Origin: Takakia lepidozioides
Taxonomy: Eukaryota; Streptophyta; Takakiopsida; Takakiales; Takakiaceae
DNA: 64,000 nt
Reading direction: 5' to 3'
Assembly (NCBI GenBank): GCA_030704615.1
Contig: CM060732.1
Span: 62,291,053 to 62,355,052, forward strand
Shown: in pieces, positions 1 to 11,129 of the stretch
Position numbering within the stretch: the first letter of the stretch is position 1
How the letters are laid out: each line of letters opens with the position of its first letter
The notes under the pieces: model-generated
What the model saw: only the letters and a program-made list of their open reading frames with translations
Database searches by the model: none
What the model was told of the DNA's origin: nothing
Translations under genes and position numbers: made by a program

Positions 1-174
1 AGCATGTGCCATTGGCCCATGTGTGAAGAATTGAAATCTAAGCCCAAATCCAATCTCTCATGTATCCATGTGCATCTTCCATATAGATGCCCAAGTGCGA
101 CCTCCAGTGTCCAATGTCACCTAAGTCCAAGTGCAATTCCAAAGCCCACTTTGCTATTATTTTAATCTCCCCTA

Positions 175-510
175 TGGAGGCTTCATATATTGATATATCC
201 ACTTTGCTATTTTTCACGAATTTCCAGCGACCAAAAGTACTTGAATTTCCAAATCTCCCACTTGAAGGGCCAATCATTGCTCCAGGAAAGCCTACTTTGC
301 TATTTTTCACAAATTTCCAGCGACCCAAAGTACTTGAAATTCAATATCTCCCACACCGCGAGTCTAAAAATCATGAGACCAAGCCGGTGCACCCCTCCTC
401 ATCGAAGGCTTTCCAACGACCCCAAGCATCGGGGTTGGGGCCCCGCGGTTTGGGAGATCTCAACGACGCTACAAAATAAAACAAAACAAACAGCTCGGTT
501 CATATAGGGT
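175..510 (+). repeat. Module B repeat, copy 1
   Basis: About 330 bp. It starts near CATATATTGATATATCCAC, contains two CTTTGCTATTTTTC blocks and a CACCCCTCCTCATCGA block, and ends in an A-rich AAAACAAAACAAAC stretch. The same order recurs at 955-1290 and 4130-4515. The A-rich end suggests a short non-autonomous element, but no target-site duplication was found. Confidence 0.7.
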
Positions 511-954
511 AGCCTGTGCCGTTGGCCCATTTGTGAAAAATTGAAATCTACTCCTGTGCCGTTGGCCTAAGTATCCAGTGTCATCTAAGTCCAAGTGCAA
601 TCCCCTATGTATCCAAGTGCGTCTCCTATGTCGAGGCCCATGTGTGAAGAATAATATATCCAAGCACGACCTCTAGGGTAGCCTGTGCTCCCAAGTGTCC
701 AGTGTCATCTAAATCCCAATGCAATCCCCTATGTATCCAAGTGCGTCTCATATGTCGAGGCACATGTGTGAAGAATTGAAATCTAATCCCAAGTGCAATC
801 TCCTATGTATCCAAACGCTCCCAAGTGCGACCTCCAGTGTCCAATGTCATCTAAGTCCAAGTGCAATCCCCTATGCATCCAAAGACCTTGCAGTTTGGGA
901 GATCTCCACGTCACTGTTGCAACAAAGCCCACTTTGCTATTTTTGCAATCTCCC

Positions 955-1290
955 CTATCGAGGCTTCATATATTGATATATCCACTTTGCTATTTTTCGC
1001 GAATTTCCAACGACCAAACGTACTTGAAATTCCAAATCTCCCACGTGAAGGGCCAATCATTGCTCCAGGAAAGCCCACTTTGCTATTTTTTCCGAATTTC
1101 CAACGACCCAAAGTACTCAAAATTCCACATCTCCCACACCGCGGGTCCAAAAATCATGAGATCAAGCCGGTGCACTCCTCCTCATCGAGGGCTTTCCAAC
1201 GGCACCAAACACCAAGGCTGGGCCCGCGGTTTGGGAGATCTCAACGACACTACAAAACAAACAAAACAAAATAAACGTTTCGCTTCATAT
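955..1290 (+). repeat. Module B repeat, copy 2
   Basis: Same block order as the copy at 175-510, including the internal partial duplication of the CACTTTGCTATTTTT segment and the A-rich end (ACAAAACAAAATAAA). It lies head to head with the inverted copy that begins at about 1290. Confidence 0.7.
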
Positions 1291-1690
1291 ATTGGTAGCA
1301 AAGTGGGCTTTCATGGGGCAATGATTGGATATATCAATATATGAAGCCTCGACAAGAGATATATAGGAGACGCACTTGGATACATAGGAGATTGCAAAGT
1401 GTGCTTTCTTGGAACAATGATGTGGAGATCTCCCAAACTGCAGGTCCCTGGATACATAGGGGATTGCACTTGGACTTAGATGACACTAGACACTTGGTAC
1501 CATTGGAAAGCCTTTGATGAAGAGGGGTGCACTGGCTTGGTCTCATGATTTTTGGACCTACGGTGTGGGACATGTCGAATTTCAAGTAATTTGGTCGCTG
1601 GAAATTCGCGAAAAATAGCAAAGTGGGCTTTCCTATGACAATGATGGACCTCGACACGAGATATATTACTACTCAATCAATTCATGAAAT
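1290..1690 (-). repeat. Module A/B repeat, inverted copy
   Basis: Reverse-complement arrangement of modules A and B. AGCAAAGTGGGCTTTC appears where the forward copies read GAAAGCCCACTTTGCT, and GCACTTGGATACATAGG replaces the forward phrase. With the copy at 955-1290 it forms a large imperfect inverted repeat centred near 1290. Confidence 0.7.
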
Positions 1691-2250
1691 GAAATAAATT
1701 GGTTTTTTCAATATATAACTAGGGTAGCCTATGTTGTTGGCCCAAGTGTCAAGTGTCATCGAAGTCCAAGTGCAATCCCCTATCTATCCAAGAATGTGTG
1801 GTACATGGATGAACTAATGTTAAAAGAATGTTGTGAACATGAACAAAATGATCAACAATGTAATGTGATTCAGATATTGAAATTTGGTGAAAGAGTTAGA
1901 AGTTTATATTAATACTTCTGTACACACAATCATATATTGTAAAAATCAATTTATTTTTTCCATGAATTTATTGAGTAGTAATATATCCAAGTGCATGTAT
2001 CCAAGTGCATCTCCTATGTCGAGGCCCAAGTGCGACCTCTAGGGTAGCATGTGCCTTTGGCCCATGTGCGAAGAATTGAAATCTAAAACCAAGTGCAATT
2101 TCCTATACATGTATCCAGTACGTCTCCTATGTTGAGGCCCAAGTGCGACCTCTAGGGTAGTGTGTGCCTTTGGCCCATGTGTGAAGAATTGAAACCTAAC
2201 ACCAAGTGCAATCTCCTATGTATCCCAGTGGTCTCCTATGTCAAGGCCCA

Positions 2251-2400
2251 TCTAAGCCCAAGTGCAATGTTCTATTCATGTATCCAAGTGCATTTCCCAT
2301 ATAGAGGCCCAAGCGTCCAGTGTCATCTAAGCCCAAGTGCAATGTTCTATTCATGTATCCAAGTGCATTTCCCATATAGAGGCCCAAGCGTCCAGTGTCA
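2251..2400 (+). repeat. 75-bp tandem duplication
   Basis: Two essentially identical 75-bp units (2251-2325 and 2326-2400) begin with TCTAAGCCCAAGTGCAATG, and a third partial copy follows at 2401. Near identity here contrasts with the divergence of the surrounding satellite, so this duplication is recent. Confidence 0.85.
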
Positions 2401-2689
2401 TCTAAGCCCAAGTGCAATCTCCTATGTATCCAAGTACGTGCCCCATGTCAAGGCTCAATTTATATTTTCCATGAATTTATTGAGTAGTAATATATCTAAG
2501 TGCATGTATCCAAGTGCGTCTCCTATGTCGAGGCCCAAGTGCGACCTCTAGGGTAGCTTGTGTCATTGGCCCAAGTGTCCAATGTCATCTAAGTCCAAGT
2601 TCAATCCCCTACGTATCCAAGTGCGTCTCCTATGTCGAGGCCCATGCGTGAAGAATTGAAATTGATATACTAAAATGAAGTTACAAAGG

Positions 2690-2995
2690 ATGTGTGGTAC
2701 ATGAATGAACTAACGTTTAAATATGAACAAAATGAGCAACAATGTAACGTGATTCAGAGATTGGAATTTGGTGAAAGTGTTAGAAGTTTATATTAATACT
2801 TCTGTATATACAATCAATATATGAAGCAAGGTAGTTTGTTCGTTTGTCTATTCCAATTTATTTTTTTCCATGAATTTATTGAGTAGTAATATATCCAATC
2901 ATTATTGATATAATGTGATTCAGATATTGGAATTTGGTGAAAGAGTTAGAAGTTTATATTAATGCATATGAAGCGAGACGTTTGTTTTGTTTTGT
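2690..2995 (+). repeat. Module C repeat copies
   Basis: Two adjacent copies of an AT-rich module (GGAATTTGGTGAAAG, TTAGAAGTTTATATTAAT, CATGAATTTATTGAGTAG). Another copy lies at about 1800-2000 and pieces at 3130-3310 and 4220-4250. The end runs into a TTTTG-repeat at 2980-3003. Confidence 0.65.
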
Positions 2996-3899
2996 TTTGT
3001 TTTGTCACGTTAAGATGTCGCTTGGGCTTAGATAGGCCTCGATATAGGAGACGCACTTGGATACATAGGGGATTGCACTTGGACTTAGATGACATTGAAC
3101 ACTTGGGCCAATGGCACATGCTACCCTAGTATACAATCATATAATGAAAAAACCAATTTATTTTTTTCCAATATCAGTGCATCTCCCATGTGCGTCTCCT
3201 ATGTCGAGGCCCATCTAAGCCCAGTGTGCAATCTCCTATGTATCCAAATACGTCTCCCATGTCAAGGCCCTATTTATTTATTTTCATGAATTTATTGAGT
3301 AGTAATATGTCCAATCATTATCACCTATGCCGTTGGCCCAACTGTCAAATGTCATCTAAGTCCAAGTGCAATCCCCTATGTATCCCAGTGCGTCAAGGCC
3401 CAAGTGCGACCTCTAGGGTAGTCTTTGCCGTTGACCCATGTGTGAAGAATTGAATCTAAGACCAAGTGCTATTTCCTATGTATCCTAGTGCGTCTCCGAT
3501 GTCGAGGCCCAAGTGCAACCTCTAGTGTAGCCTATGTCGTTGGCCCATGTGAGGAATTGAAATCTAAGACCAAGAGCAGCTTCCTATGTATCCAAGTGTG
3601 TCTCCTATGTCGAGGCCCACCTGAGCCCAAGTTTAATCTTCTATTCATGTAACTAAGTGCATCTCCCATGTAGATGCCCAAGTGTCCAATGTCATCTAAA
3701 CCCAAGTGCAATATCCTATGTATCCAAGTACGTAGATCCCATGTCCAGGCCCAATTATTTTCTTTCAATTTATTGAGTAGTCAATCATTATTGATATATC
3801 CTATGTATCAAAGTGCCTCTCCCATGTAGAGGCCCATGTGCGACCTCCAATGTCCAATGTCATAGATAAGTCCAAGTGCAATCCCCTATGCATCGAGAG

Positions 3900-4515
3900 A
3901 TCCTGCAGTTTGGTAGATCTCCACGTCATTGTTCCAACAAAGCCCACTTTGCTATTTTTGCAACCTCCCCTGTCGAGCCTTCACATATTGGTATATCCAC
4001 TTTGTGCTATTTTTCACGAATTTCCAGTGACCAAAAGTATTTGAAATTCGACAGAAAAAACCAATTTAGGGTTTTCCATGAAACAAAACAAAACAAACAA
4101 ACCACCTCACTTCATATATTGATTGAGTAGCATCATTGTCCAGCAAAACCCACTTTGTTATTTTTCACGAATTTACAGTGACAAAAAATACTTGAAATTC
4201 GACAGAAAAAACCAATTTTACCGTTTTCCATGAATTTATTGAGTAGGCATATATCCAATCATTATTGATATATCTCCCGTCGAGGCTCCAACCGTTGTTC
4301 CAGGAAAGCCCACTTTGCTATTTTTTCGCGAATTTCCAGTGACCCAAAGTACCTGAAATTCGACATCTCCCACACCACAAGTCCAAAAATCATGAGATCA
4401 AGTCGGTGCACCCCTCCTCATCGAGGGCTTTCCAACGGAAGCACCAAGGCCGTCCCCGCGCGGTTTGGGACATCTCAACGCTACAAAACAAAACAAAACA
4501 AACGTCTCGCTCCAT
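3900..4515 (+). repeat. Module B repeats, copies 3 and 4
   Basis: Two further forward module B copies (about 3900-4130 and 4130-4515), with the CACTTTGTGCTATTTTTCAC and CGAATTTCCAGTGACC blocks and A-rich ends. A terminal fragment reappears at 4815-4880 right beside the ParB-like gene, so the satellite directly abuts that gene's 3' side. Confidence 0.6.
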
Positions 4516-5059
4516 ATATTGACTAAGGTAGCATGTGCCGTTGGCCCAAGTGTCCAGTGTCATCTAAGTCTCAAGTGCAATCCCCTTTGTATCCAGAGAT
4601 CCTCATGTTTGGGAGATCTAGGCCTAGGGTAGCTTGTGCCACTGGCCCATGTGTGAAGAATTCAAATCTAAGCCCAAGTGCAATCTCCTATGTATCCAAG
4701 TGCTTCTCCTATGTAGAGGCCCAAGTGCGACCTCTAGTGTCCAATATCATCTAAGTCCAAGTGCAATCACCTATACATCCAGACCCTGCGATTTGGGAGA
4801 TGTCCATGTCATTGTTCCAACAAAGCCCACTTTGCTATTTTTGCAATCTCCCTTGTCGAGGCTTCATATAATAATATATCCACGCTAGAATAAGAACCAT
4901 AGCTTCCTTCACACTCAACGACTCCAGGATAATGTGGACAGCTTGCATAAATTCCTATAAGATGCACTTGTGTATTAGTACTCGTTTCAGCCAAGCTAAT
5001 GACCAAATCAGCATGAGACATAAAAAAGAAATATGTAGGTCAAAGTTCTGGGATCCTAC

Positions 5060-6479
5060 CACCCATTGAGTGGTCTCTTCTTTTGAGTTACGCTCGTTAT
5101 GTTTTGTTGGTCGGCCCTGTAGCTCGTAAAAAAGCCGGCAATGTGCGACCTTCTCAGGAAATGTAATGTCAAATTTCTGGGCCTTGTTCGGATCGTTTAG
5201 AAGCTTTGAAATCTTCATAAGGCGAAGCGCGTCATCTAACCAGACGATCTTGGCCGGCCAATTGTTGTAATAGTTCTTCAGCTCCTCGTTGTCCACCTCC
5301 AAGATTAGCTCCTGCAACCAACTCAAAATATGAGGAAGCAATGGACTTTGAAACAGGGTCCGAAGAGGTACTACTGTATATTTGATTTAGCTACAATAAT
5401 AGCAAATGACATATTCAAGCGTGGGATTGCATGAATTGGTACCTTCGCAGCAATTATGGTATGTTGCCCACCAATAACAAAGAATTTGGCATCCTTCACT
5501 TCATCCCACCTCTCTGGCTTTTCCGGCCACACTAGACTATCGTCATTGGGATGCATTGGTGCTACGTAGACAGGGTGTTTTGAATCAAGGACCCGGAGCT
5601 TTGAAAGCCTAGCTTTGATCTCATCCTTGTGTTTGTTATTCAGGGGCCTGTAGACCATCTGTCGGGGTGCTTGCTCCATACTCAAAATAGGAATGGAATG
5701 GGTCTCTTCAAACCCAAAGGGAAATAAGTCCCCATATATTCTGAGAGCTCCTTCTCCATTGCCTCACATTTAGCTTTGTCATATATCTCCCTAGTTTTCG
5801 GTTTCTTGTCACTTGAGAAGACTGGGTCAAGCGGGGGCTTAGAGTTTCTCTTCGGCTTTGGAGGTGGAGTAATTTCAGGGTCTCCATCCTCCTGAGGTGT
5901 AGTGTCAGCAGGTGTCTTACGTTTTCTTGGCTTTCTCTTCTTTTGAGCCTGTTCTGTCTCCCTCTCGGCCTCAAGCTCTTGTCTTTTTCTCTCATTTTCC
6001 TTTCCTACATTGAAGAGGCGTCCCAGAAATTTAGACCACTCCGAGCAGAAATAAAACTCATCTGGGGTAGATCCATCTCTAGGGAACTTGAATCCACTCT
6101 CCTGGAGTCCTGTCATCAAACCTTTGTCGACAATTCGAATCTTTGTTGCATACCCGATGGTGCGTGCTTGCTGGTCCTCTTCCCGTACAAATATGACAAT
6201 CAGCGGATCGTCCTCGTCAGGTTCAAGTTCTATATCTTGAACGTGAGCGTACTCAAGCTCTGTGGTTTCCTCTCCCTCCCTGTACAGGAATCGAAGAACA
6301 TGATCCGGCGGAGCTCCATTCAGAGAAACTCCCCAAGAGGTTACTTTGTCGGATAGAAGGAAAATGACGACGTGTTCTGTCCAATATATGTCTGACCTCT
6401 CAGAAAGGAACTCCCCGGCAATGTCTGAAGACATTGTAGGCCTACATCCAGCCGGAAACTTCTTCCTGTAGCATGACAC
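5060..6479 (-). pseudogene. ParB-like domain gene, 3' truncated, frameshifted
   Basis: Three coding blocks read on the minus strand. Block 1 (6479 to about 5705) encodes an unknown N-terminal region, an E/R-rich stretch and a Lys/Arg/Pro-rich segment with KKRKPRKRK that looks like a nuclear localisation signal. Reading then moves to another frame at about 5705-5715 and continues to 5443, where AAG/GTACCA is a good donor. This block has HPVYVAP and, near its end, FFVIGGQHTIIAA, which resembles ParB box motifs (hydrophobic, then G-G/D-x-H, then A-A). Block 3 (5311-5060) follows a TTGCAG acceptor and ends in a TGGGTG/GTAGGA donor. No later exon is seen, because satellite DNA begins at about 4.9 kb. 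ParB-type proteins bind DNA at palindromic sites and may hydrolyse CTP; in phages they are often linked to methyltransferases. The ParB call rests on short motifs and is tentative; the coding potential is stronger. Confidence 0.5.
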
Positions 6480-6700
6480 TTTCAGCTCCCAGTTAGATGC
6501 AAATACTCATAGAAGCTTTCGGACTTGGGTCCGATGCAGACAAACATAGAAAGATAACATCATGCATGCAAATGAGACTAATTTACACTTGTTTAAGGTT
6601 CAGAGGAGACTAATTTACATACACCATTACTCATAAAGGCGATCTGAAATCATTTATTTCAAAGAGTGACACACAAGTACATTGGCATCCTCAGTTGAAA

Positions 6701-7555
6701 CTACGCAAAAGTTAGGAGCCCAGTCTCACTATCGATATAAACGGGATGTAGCCATACTGGGAACTTTTCATCCTCAGGTAATGCTCTCAGCAATGGCAAA
6801 TAATGAAGTTCCTTTGGGATGAAAATGAGTGAGTCGTTGTTGCGCAAATTATTTGGTCCTCTGAAGTATTGTGGTGAACTGTTAAAGGCACTCTGACTGC
6901 TCTCGGGGTTCCAAAGGGGCATTGAACCACTAGTCCTAGATCTCAAAACCAATTCAAGACACGCTGGATTGAAACAACTTGGAGGCTCATCTCCGGCTCT
7001 TGGAGTGACGAAACTATCAATAGGGGTCATTGGCTTTCCTTCGGGACTCCCGGAGGTAGTCAGCGGTGAGCCCATCCAATCCCTGACATTGTAGCTGAGG
7101 TCACTGATTTGTCCAGGAGTTATCGGAGAACCAGCCCAATCTCTTAGATTGAAACTCGGCCCTAGTATAGTAAACCCTGAAATTACACTTGACATGACCG
7201 TGTATGGTTTCCCAGCACATGTCGACCTGTTTCTCTTCACAGAGGGAATTGAAACACCAGACTGTGTGAACATTGGTCCATCTCCTACAGTACCTATCTT
7301 CAATTGCGGTGTAGTGCATTTAGCCTTGGATGAGATACACATAGATGACATTCGTTTCTTCGAATGGTTTGAGTGACAGGCTGTCGACAGTTTTGTTGGA
7401 AACTGCGGAGTATCATCCAAATCATCCGGCCCGTCTACACTGTCCATTCTATTATTGACGAGAGCATTAGATACAAGGCTACGAAGATTAGCTCTAAATA
7501 TTATATGGTTACAAATCATGTTACAAATCATATTATTAACATCCAAGATAAACAA
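6701..7555 (-). CDS. Unknown protein with RDW-GSP repeats
   Basis: An open frame of 284 codons, 220 bp upstream of and on the same strand as the ParB-like gene. I recognise no family. The likely start is an internal Met followed by DSVDGPDD. The middle holds two near-repeats, FNLRDWAGSPIT and YNVRDWMGSPLT. The C-terminus reads ALPEDEKFPVWLHPVY, with a PVWL core resembling a stretch at the 3' end of the DUF7869 gene (RPEDPHSYPVWLG in a shifted frame near 13.83 kb). It may be an earlier exon of the ParB-like gene or a separate gene of the same element. Confidence 0.45.
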   Translation of the reverse strand: MFILDVNNMICNMICNHIIFRANLRSLVSNALVNNRMDSVDGPDDLDDTPQFPTKLSTACHSNHSKKRMSSMCISSKAKCTTPQLKIGTVGDGPMFTQSGVSIPSVKRNRSTCAGKPYTVMSSVISGFTILGPSFNLRDWAGSPITPGQISDLSYNVRDWMGSPLTTSGSPEGKPMTPIDSFVTPRAGDEPPSCFNPACLELVLRSRTSGSMPLWNPESSQSAFNSSPQYFRGPNNLRNNDSLIFIPKELHYLPLLRALPEDEKFPVWLHPVYIDSETGLLTFA

Positions 7556-7559
7556 CTAT

Positions 7560-8535
7560 TGATGATATTTCGAATCAAATGAAAGCTTATCATCCACTTT
7601 GAAGTCAATCTATCATAGGTCAGCTGAGTCACTTGGATTTAAAGGTTTCGTGCTAACTATCCTAACGCAAACACTGACAACTAGATGCTATACTTTTGAT
7701 TTCATCCAGCTCTAGACACATTTCTCTTTAAATGTTTGTGCTTAACCTGGGTTTCATGTAGGTCATCGGACCCAGGTCCGAAACACACCATTCTTAGTGA
7801 TGAACTAAAAAAATTCATTGCACGGACTCTATGTCGGCACAACTACTCTAGTGGATTATAGCTATTTTGGTTACATGATCCGTTACACTTCTCAAGGCTG
7901 ATTGTTTCGTCCCATGGTCCACAATCTATTCTCGTTTAATGAGCCTGATCGTTCCTAGGTTTAGTGACAGTACCTTACAGCACTCTGGGCACTGATATGA
8001 TTATTCAGGTCATCGGACCCGGGTCTAAAACCTAGCAATGTTTAGAGACAATTCAGCGTTCGTGTTATTCTTACCATCTATTGATACACATGACACAACT
8101 TCTATGTTTCCAACGAACATTTTACCCCGTCAGGCTTATTTCTTTGGAACTCAGTCCAGACTCAATGACATGTTAGTATAACAATACTACCTACAATTTG
8201 GGGCTTCTTGGACACACGGATGTGGTCAATCTGTTTGTCGGATCTGGTTCCAAATCCGACTTTCTTGTTTCATCGGATTTTGGGATCCGGATCCCAGACC
8301 CACTTCCACCGTTCCTATCTACCATGTTGTTGGACCCTAGTACGACACCATTATATTTGATGGATTAGGCGTTCGGACCCAGGTTCGAAACCCAGTACCA
8401 TCATTCTTAATTTTTTCCACGTACCAAGTCTTTTGATCCTTTCCGAAGGACCGAACCCCACCATCGAACAAACCACTATCACACTGCGGCTTACAAGAGA
8501 CTTTACGACCTCACACTAGCCCCCCTAGAACTTGT
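7560..8535. other. Spacer with dispersed palindromes
   Basis: No coding region is supported. Near-palindromes of the TTTCGGACCYRGGTCCGAAA type lie at 7764-7783, 8011-8030 and 8371-8390, plus a diverged inverted pair of CGGAT blocks near 8238-8300. Another copy sits at 6517-6536, between the two minus-strand genes. Confidence 0.7.
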
Positions 8536-8539
8536 ATTA

Positions 8540-9240
8540 CCTAGGATTCTTGATCGGTGTTGTTGGTCTCGGACCCATGGCCTCTATAGGTTTTTTTTTA
8601 GACCACATTTGCACTCTCAGGACATGGATGCATAGAGACATTATCAGGATTGTGGGCTCCGATAACCACATGTTAAGCGAGGCACTACTATATTGTCCTT
8701 TTTTGTTAGGATTTTTTTAGCACACACAGACACTGTTTGAGCATGGATGTTTGGATACTTAATCAGGATTGTCAGTTTCGGACCAGGGTCTGAAACACAC
8801 TTCCTGGTAGAGGCACTTTTAAACCTCGCCTCTATATGGTCAATATGAGCTCCTACTAGTACTCTGAGAAGATAGACACCTGAATGTATGACCAAGATTG
8901 TGTGTTTCAGACCTAGGTCCGAAACCCACCTTTCGTAGCTTGACACTCTTAAACTGTTGCCTCTATTAGGTTTTTGTGAGCTACACAGACACTCTAAGAA
9001 CATGGATACACATAGACATGACCAAGACCGTGAGTTTCGGACCCAAGTGCGAAATCCACCATCCTAAGCAAGGTACTAATACACAGTGGCCTCTATTATG
9101 TATATGTGAGCTTATATTGATATTCTGAGAACATTGACACATGTTCCCTTCTCAGATGATGCTTGGTTTCGGACCTGGCTCCGAAACCCAACATCGTGAG
9201 AGGTGTACTGTTATACCGTGGCCTCTATTAGGTCTTTATG
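8540..9240. repeat. 130-bp tandem repeats with central palindrome
   Basis: About five to six diverged units. Each has CTCTGAGAACATGGATAC, a GACCAAGATTGTG block, a palindrome and a GGCCTCTATTAGG block. Palindromes start at 8776, 8905, 9035 and 9167, giving spacings of 129, 130 and 132 bp; an earlier unit near 8650 has lost most of its palindrome. The array lies 5' of the two minus-strand genes at 5-7.6 kb. Confidence 0.85.
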
Positions 9241-9243
9241 AGC

Positions 9244-9456
9244 TTACATTGGTATGTTGAGAACATGAATACATAGGGGACATGGATACATGATCCATAC
9301 ATACATGGATACATGAAGCATGCATACTTGAAACATAGATACATGAGACATAGATACATAGCACATTAATACATAAAATATGGATACATAATACATAAAT
9401 ACATTAGACATGGATACATGGAACATGGGTACATTAGACATGGATACATTGCTCAT
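9244..9456. repeat. CATGGATACAT minisatellite
   Basis: Short units of roughly 15-16 bp based on ACATGGATACAT with variable filler, about 12 copies. It grows out of the CATGGATACA block of the adjacent 130-bp repeats, so it probably arose by expansion of that block. The Met/Ser/Val-rich frame across it is an artefact. Confidence 0.8.
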
Positions 9457-9477
9457 GGGTGCTAATATTTGGTCTTA

Positions 9478-9497
9478 GGACGGACCTAGGTCCAAAA
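9478..9497. repeat. Isolated palindrome copy
   Basis: GGACGGACCTAGGTCCAAAA. The core GGACCTAGGTCC is a perfect 12-bp palindrome of the same family as those in the 130-bp array. Confidence 0.7.
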
Positions 9498-9612
9498 ATG
9501 CAGTCGACCCTTGTTCTTTTTTCATCCTACAGTCTTGTTCGAAGTGTCCTAGTAACTTACGAAAGGTGCATCTGATTCCACAATTATTTGTCCAATCGGG
9601 TGATTGCGAAGT

Positions 9613-9927
9613 TCAGACTTGTCGTCCGAAATGGACTGATCGGACATGGCTTGTATGATCTGTTGCTTCTTTTTCTACATCTACCCAAGTATTACGATCA
9701 TGAACAAGAATCCATGTTTTAGCGTAAGTTCCTCCACCCGTGTGCACGATATGGATCGCTATATCTCCCGGTGTACAGTAAAGAGACGGTGGATTCAAAC
9801 CTGCAAGTGAGATGCGACCAAAACTCTCTATACGTAAGACCAAATCACAAATGTCTGGTCCATGTGTAGTATAGTTAGAGTTGTGCATCCATTGTGTCAC
9901 TAAATCGGCAGCCTTTTGGTCTGCCAA
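9613..9927 (-). CDS. Unknown short protein or first exon
   Basis: An open frame of 104 codons starting MADQKAADLV. It contains TPGDIAIHIVHTGGGTY and VHDRNTWVDVEKEA. I do not recognise the family. The xGDxxxxxxxxGG spacing loosely resembles the start of the 16.9-kb minus-strand gene (SGDRVFLYLRGG), so the two may share a domain. It lies 5' of the palindromic array and could be a first exon of the ParB-like locus. Just upstream on the same strand (9952-9967) is TTGGTATCAGAGTTGC, which resembles a retrotransposon primer site, so a gag start is the alternative. Confidence 0.35.
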   Translation of the reverse strand: MADQKAADLVTQWMHNSNYTTHGPDICDLVLRIESFGRISLAGLNPPSLYCTPGDIAIHIVHTGGGTYAKTWILVHDRNTWVDVEKEATDHTSHVRSVHFGRQV

Positions 9928-9969
9928 CTTGAACTTGAATGGCCGCGATCAGCAACTCTGATACCAAAA

Positions 9970-10530
9970 ACAGGGGCCCTGTTTCACACCCACCGGGATA
10001 GATCTAACATTTCCTCTTGATCAGACAACCCGTCAGCCCAGTTTCGAGGGTGTGTACTTTGCATGAGCGGTGAGCATGAGCATGAGCAGAGCAATTTTTA
10101 GGGAATATTCCTAGAATTTAGCCCTTCCCGGCCTAATTTTGACTGTTTTTCATGTCGAAAAGTGCGCTCGGGTGCTGCATCATAATGTGGCCTAGAAGTT
10201 TGCCCTCGGTTCGGAAAAAGCAAGTTTGGCAGTTGCCGAACCTGCATAGTCGGGAACGATTACAGGCATAGGAGGAGAATAAGGCCGCGGGAATAGAGCA
10301 GCGAAAATAGGACCGCGGGAATAAGACCGTTTGTAATTTTTTTTTTAAATTGAACATAAGTAAGATCTGAAAGACAGCGATTCCTAGTGTTTTGGGCCGG
10401 CTAGGTTCTGTCATTCACGGCGCTGATTATGCGCTGATTATGCGCTAGTTAAGGTAAGTCTGCAACGATTACAAGCACAGTATTGACAGCTCAAAATCAA
10501 GTTTGTTGTTAGCCATTTTGTCTGTTTAGC
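9970..10530. other. Gene-free spacer with GTGAGC and CCGCGG motifs
   Basis: No gene seen. It holds a run of GAGCATGAGCATGAGC at 10066-10090 and two CCGCGGGAATA motifs near 10290-10325. The same motif pair appears at 24.87-25.04 kb and 49.09-49.32 kb, so this may be a diverged end of that repeat. Confidence 0.4.
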
Positions 10531-10534
10531 TAAG

Positions 10535-11110
10535 ATGGACGCTGCCAGTGTGGATGCAGGCGGTAGCAGCCGTGCTATGGAGGGCGACGGGGAGGACAAG
10601 CCTGCTGCCAATGTGGATGCAAGCAGCAGCAGCCGTGCTGTGGAGGGCGACGGGGATGACAAGCCTACTTCCGAATCGTGGTGGACTCCTTATCTCGACG
10701 ATATCGACGAGTGCGTTGTCAGGCAGGAATATGAGGCTTTGTTGCTTATGCAGTCGCAAAATGAGAACGTTCCAGCTGAATAGGAATGTAGCACTGATTC
10801 AGAGGAGTCAGACGAAAACGTGGGGATGGAGGATGAGGAAGGAGGTGACGATGAAGAGATGGAGGTTAATGAAGAAGAGGATTTGCACTGGATTGGTGTT
10901 TCCATGGACATTGTTGAAGAGTCGGCTCCGGAGTCTGTTGTGCCGGCGGAAACAAGGGCATTGGAACCATGCACAATTTGCCTGGAGACACCAGTAGCTG
11001 GAGAGTCCGTATGCATACTGAGTGAGTGCTTCCATTCATTCCGCACTCCATACTTTGACATATGGGTGCAGCTCAACGGGTCATGCCATCTCTGCCGGCG
11101 TCGGATCTGA
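10535..11110 (+). pseudogene. RING-H2-like E3 ligase pseudogene
   Basis: One continuous reading frame of 191 codons plus stop, interrupted only by TAG at 10781-10783. The N-terminus has a tandem duplication (VDAGGSSRAMEGDGEDKP, then VDASSSSRAVEGDGDDKP). An acidic stretch follows, then a RING-like end: CTIC, CFHSF, and CHLCRRR before a natural stop. A RING-H2 domain needs C-x2-C, C-x-H, H-x2-C and C-x2-C. Here the third pair is replaced by Arg and Tyr (SFRTPYFDIW), so one zinc site is lost. Such proteins are E3 ubiquitin ligases. The lack of introns and the broken frame suggest a retro-derived or captured copy. Confidence 0.6.
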
Positions 11111-11129
11111 GACCATATAGATAGGCCAG

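Larger units (their letters stand above)
1..4890. repeat. Composite interspersed satellite region
   Basis: No believable gene is visible. The stretch is built from three short modules used again and again in different order. Module A contains phrases such as CCAAGTGCAATCYCCTATG, TGTCGAGGCCCAAGTGCGAC and TTGGCCCATGTGTGAAGAAT (for example near 1-160, 505-860, 1985-2690, 3330-3760 and 4530-4780). Module B carries CACTTTGCTATTTTT and CGAATTTCCAGCGACC. Module C carries GAAAGAGTTAGAAGTTTATA and CCATGAATTTATTGAGTAGT. Open frames here are shadows of the repeats and read in both directions. Copies differ by many substitutions and small indels, so the array is old. Confidence 0.85.

Noticed and set aside
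8540-9240. A CRISPR-like array of palindromic repeats
   Set aside because: Whole 130-bp units are repeated, not short repeats with unique spacers, and the DNA is clearly plant nuclear.
9244-9456. A Met/Ser/Val-rich repetitive protein
   Set aside because: The frame arises from the CATGGATACAT minisatellite and has no support as a gene.
9952-9967. TTGGTATCAGAGTTGC on the minus strand as a primer-binding site
   Set aside because: It matches a primer site well, but no LTR end (CA) lies directly before it and no second LTR is found. It is mentioned only as an alternative for the neighbouring ORF.
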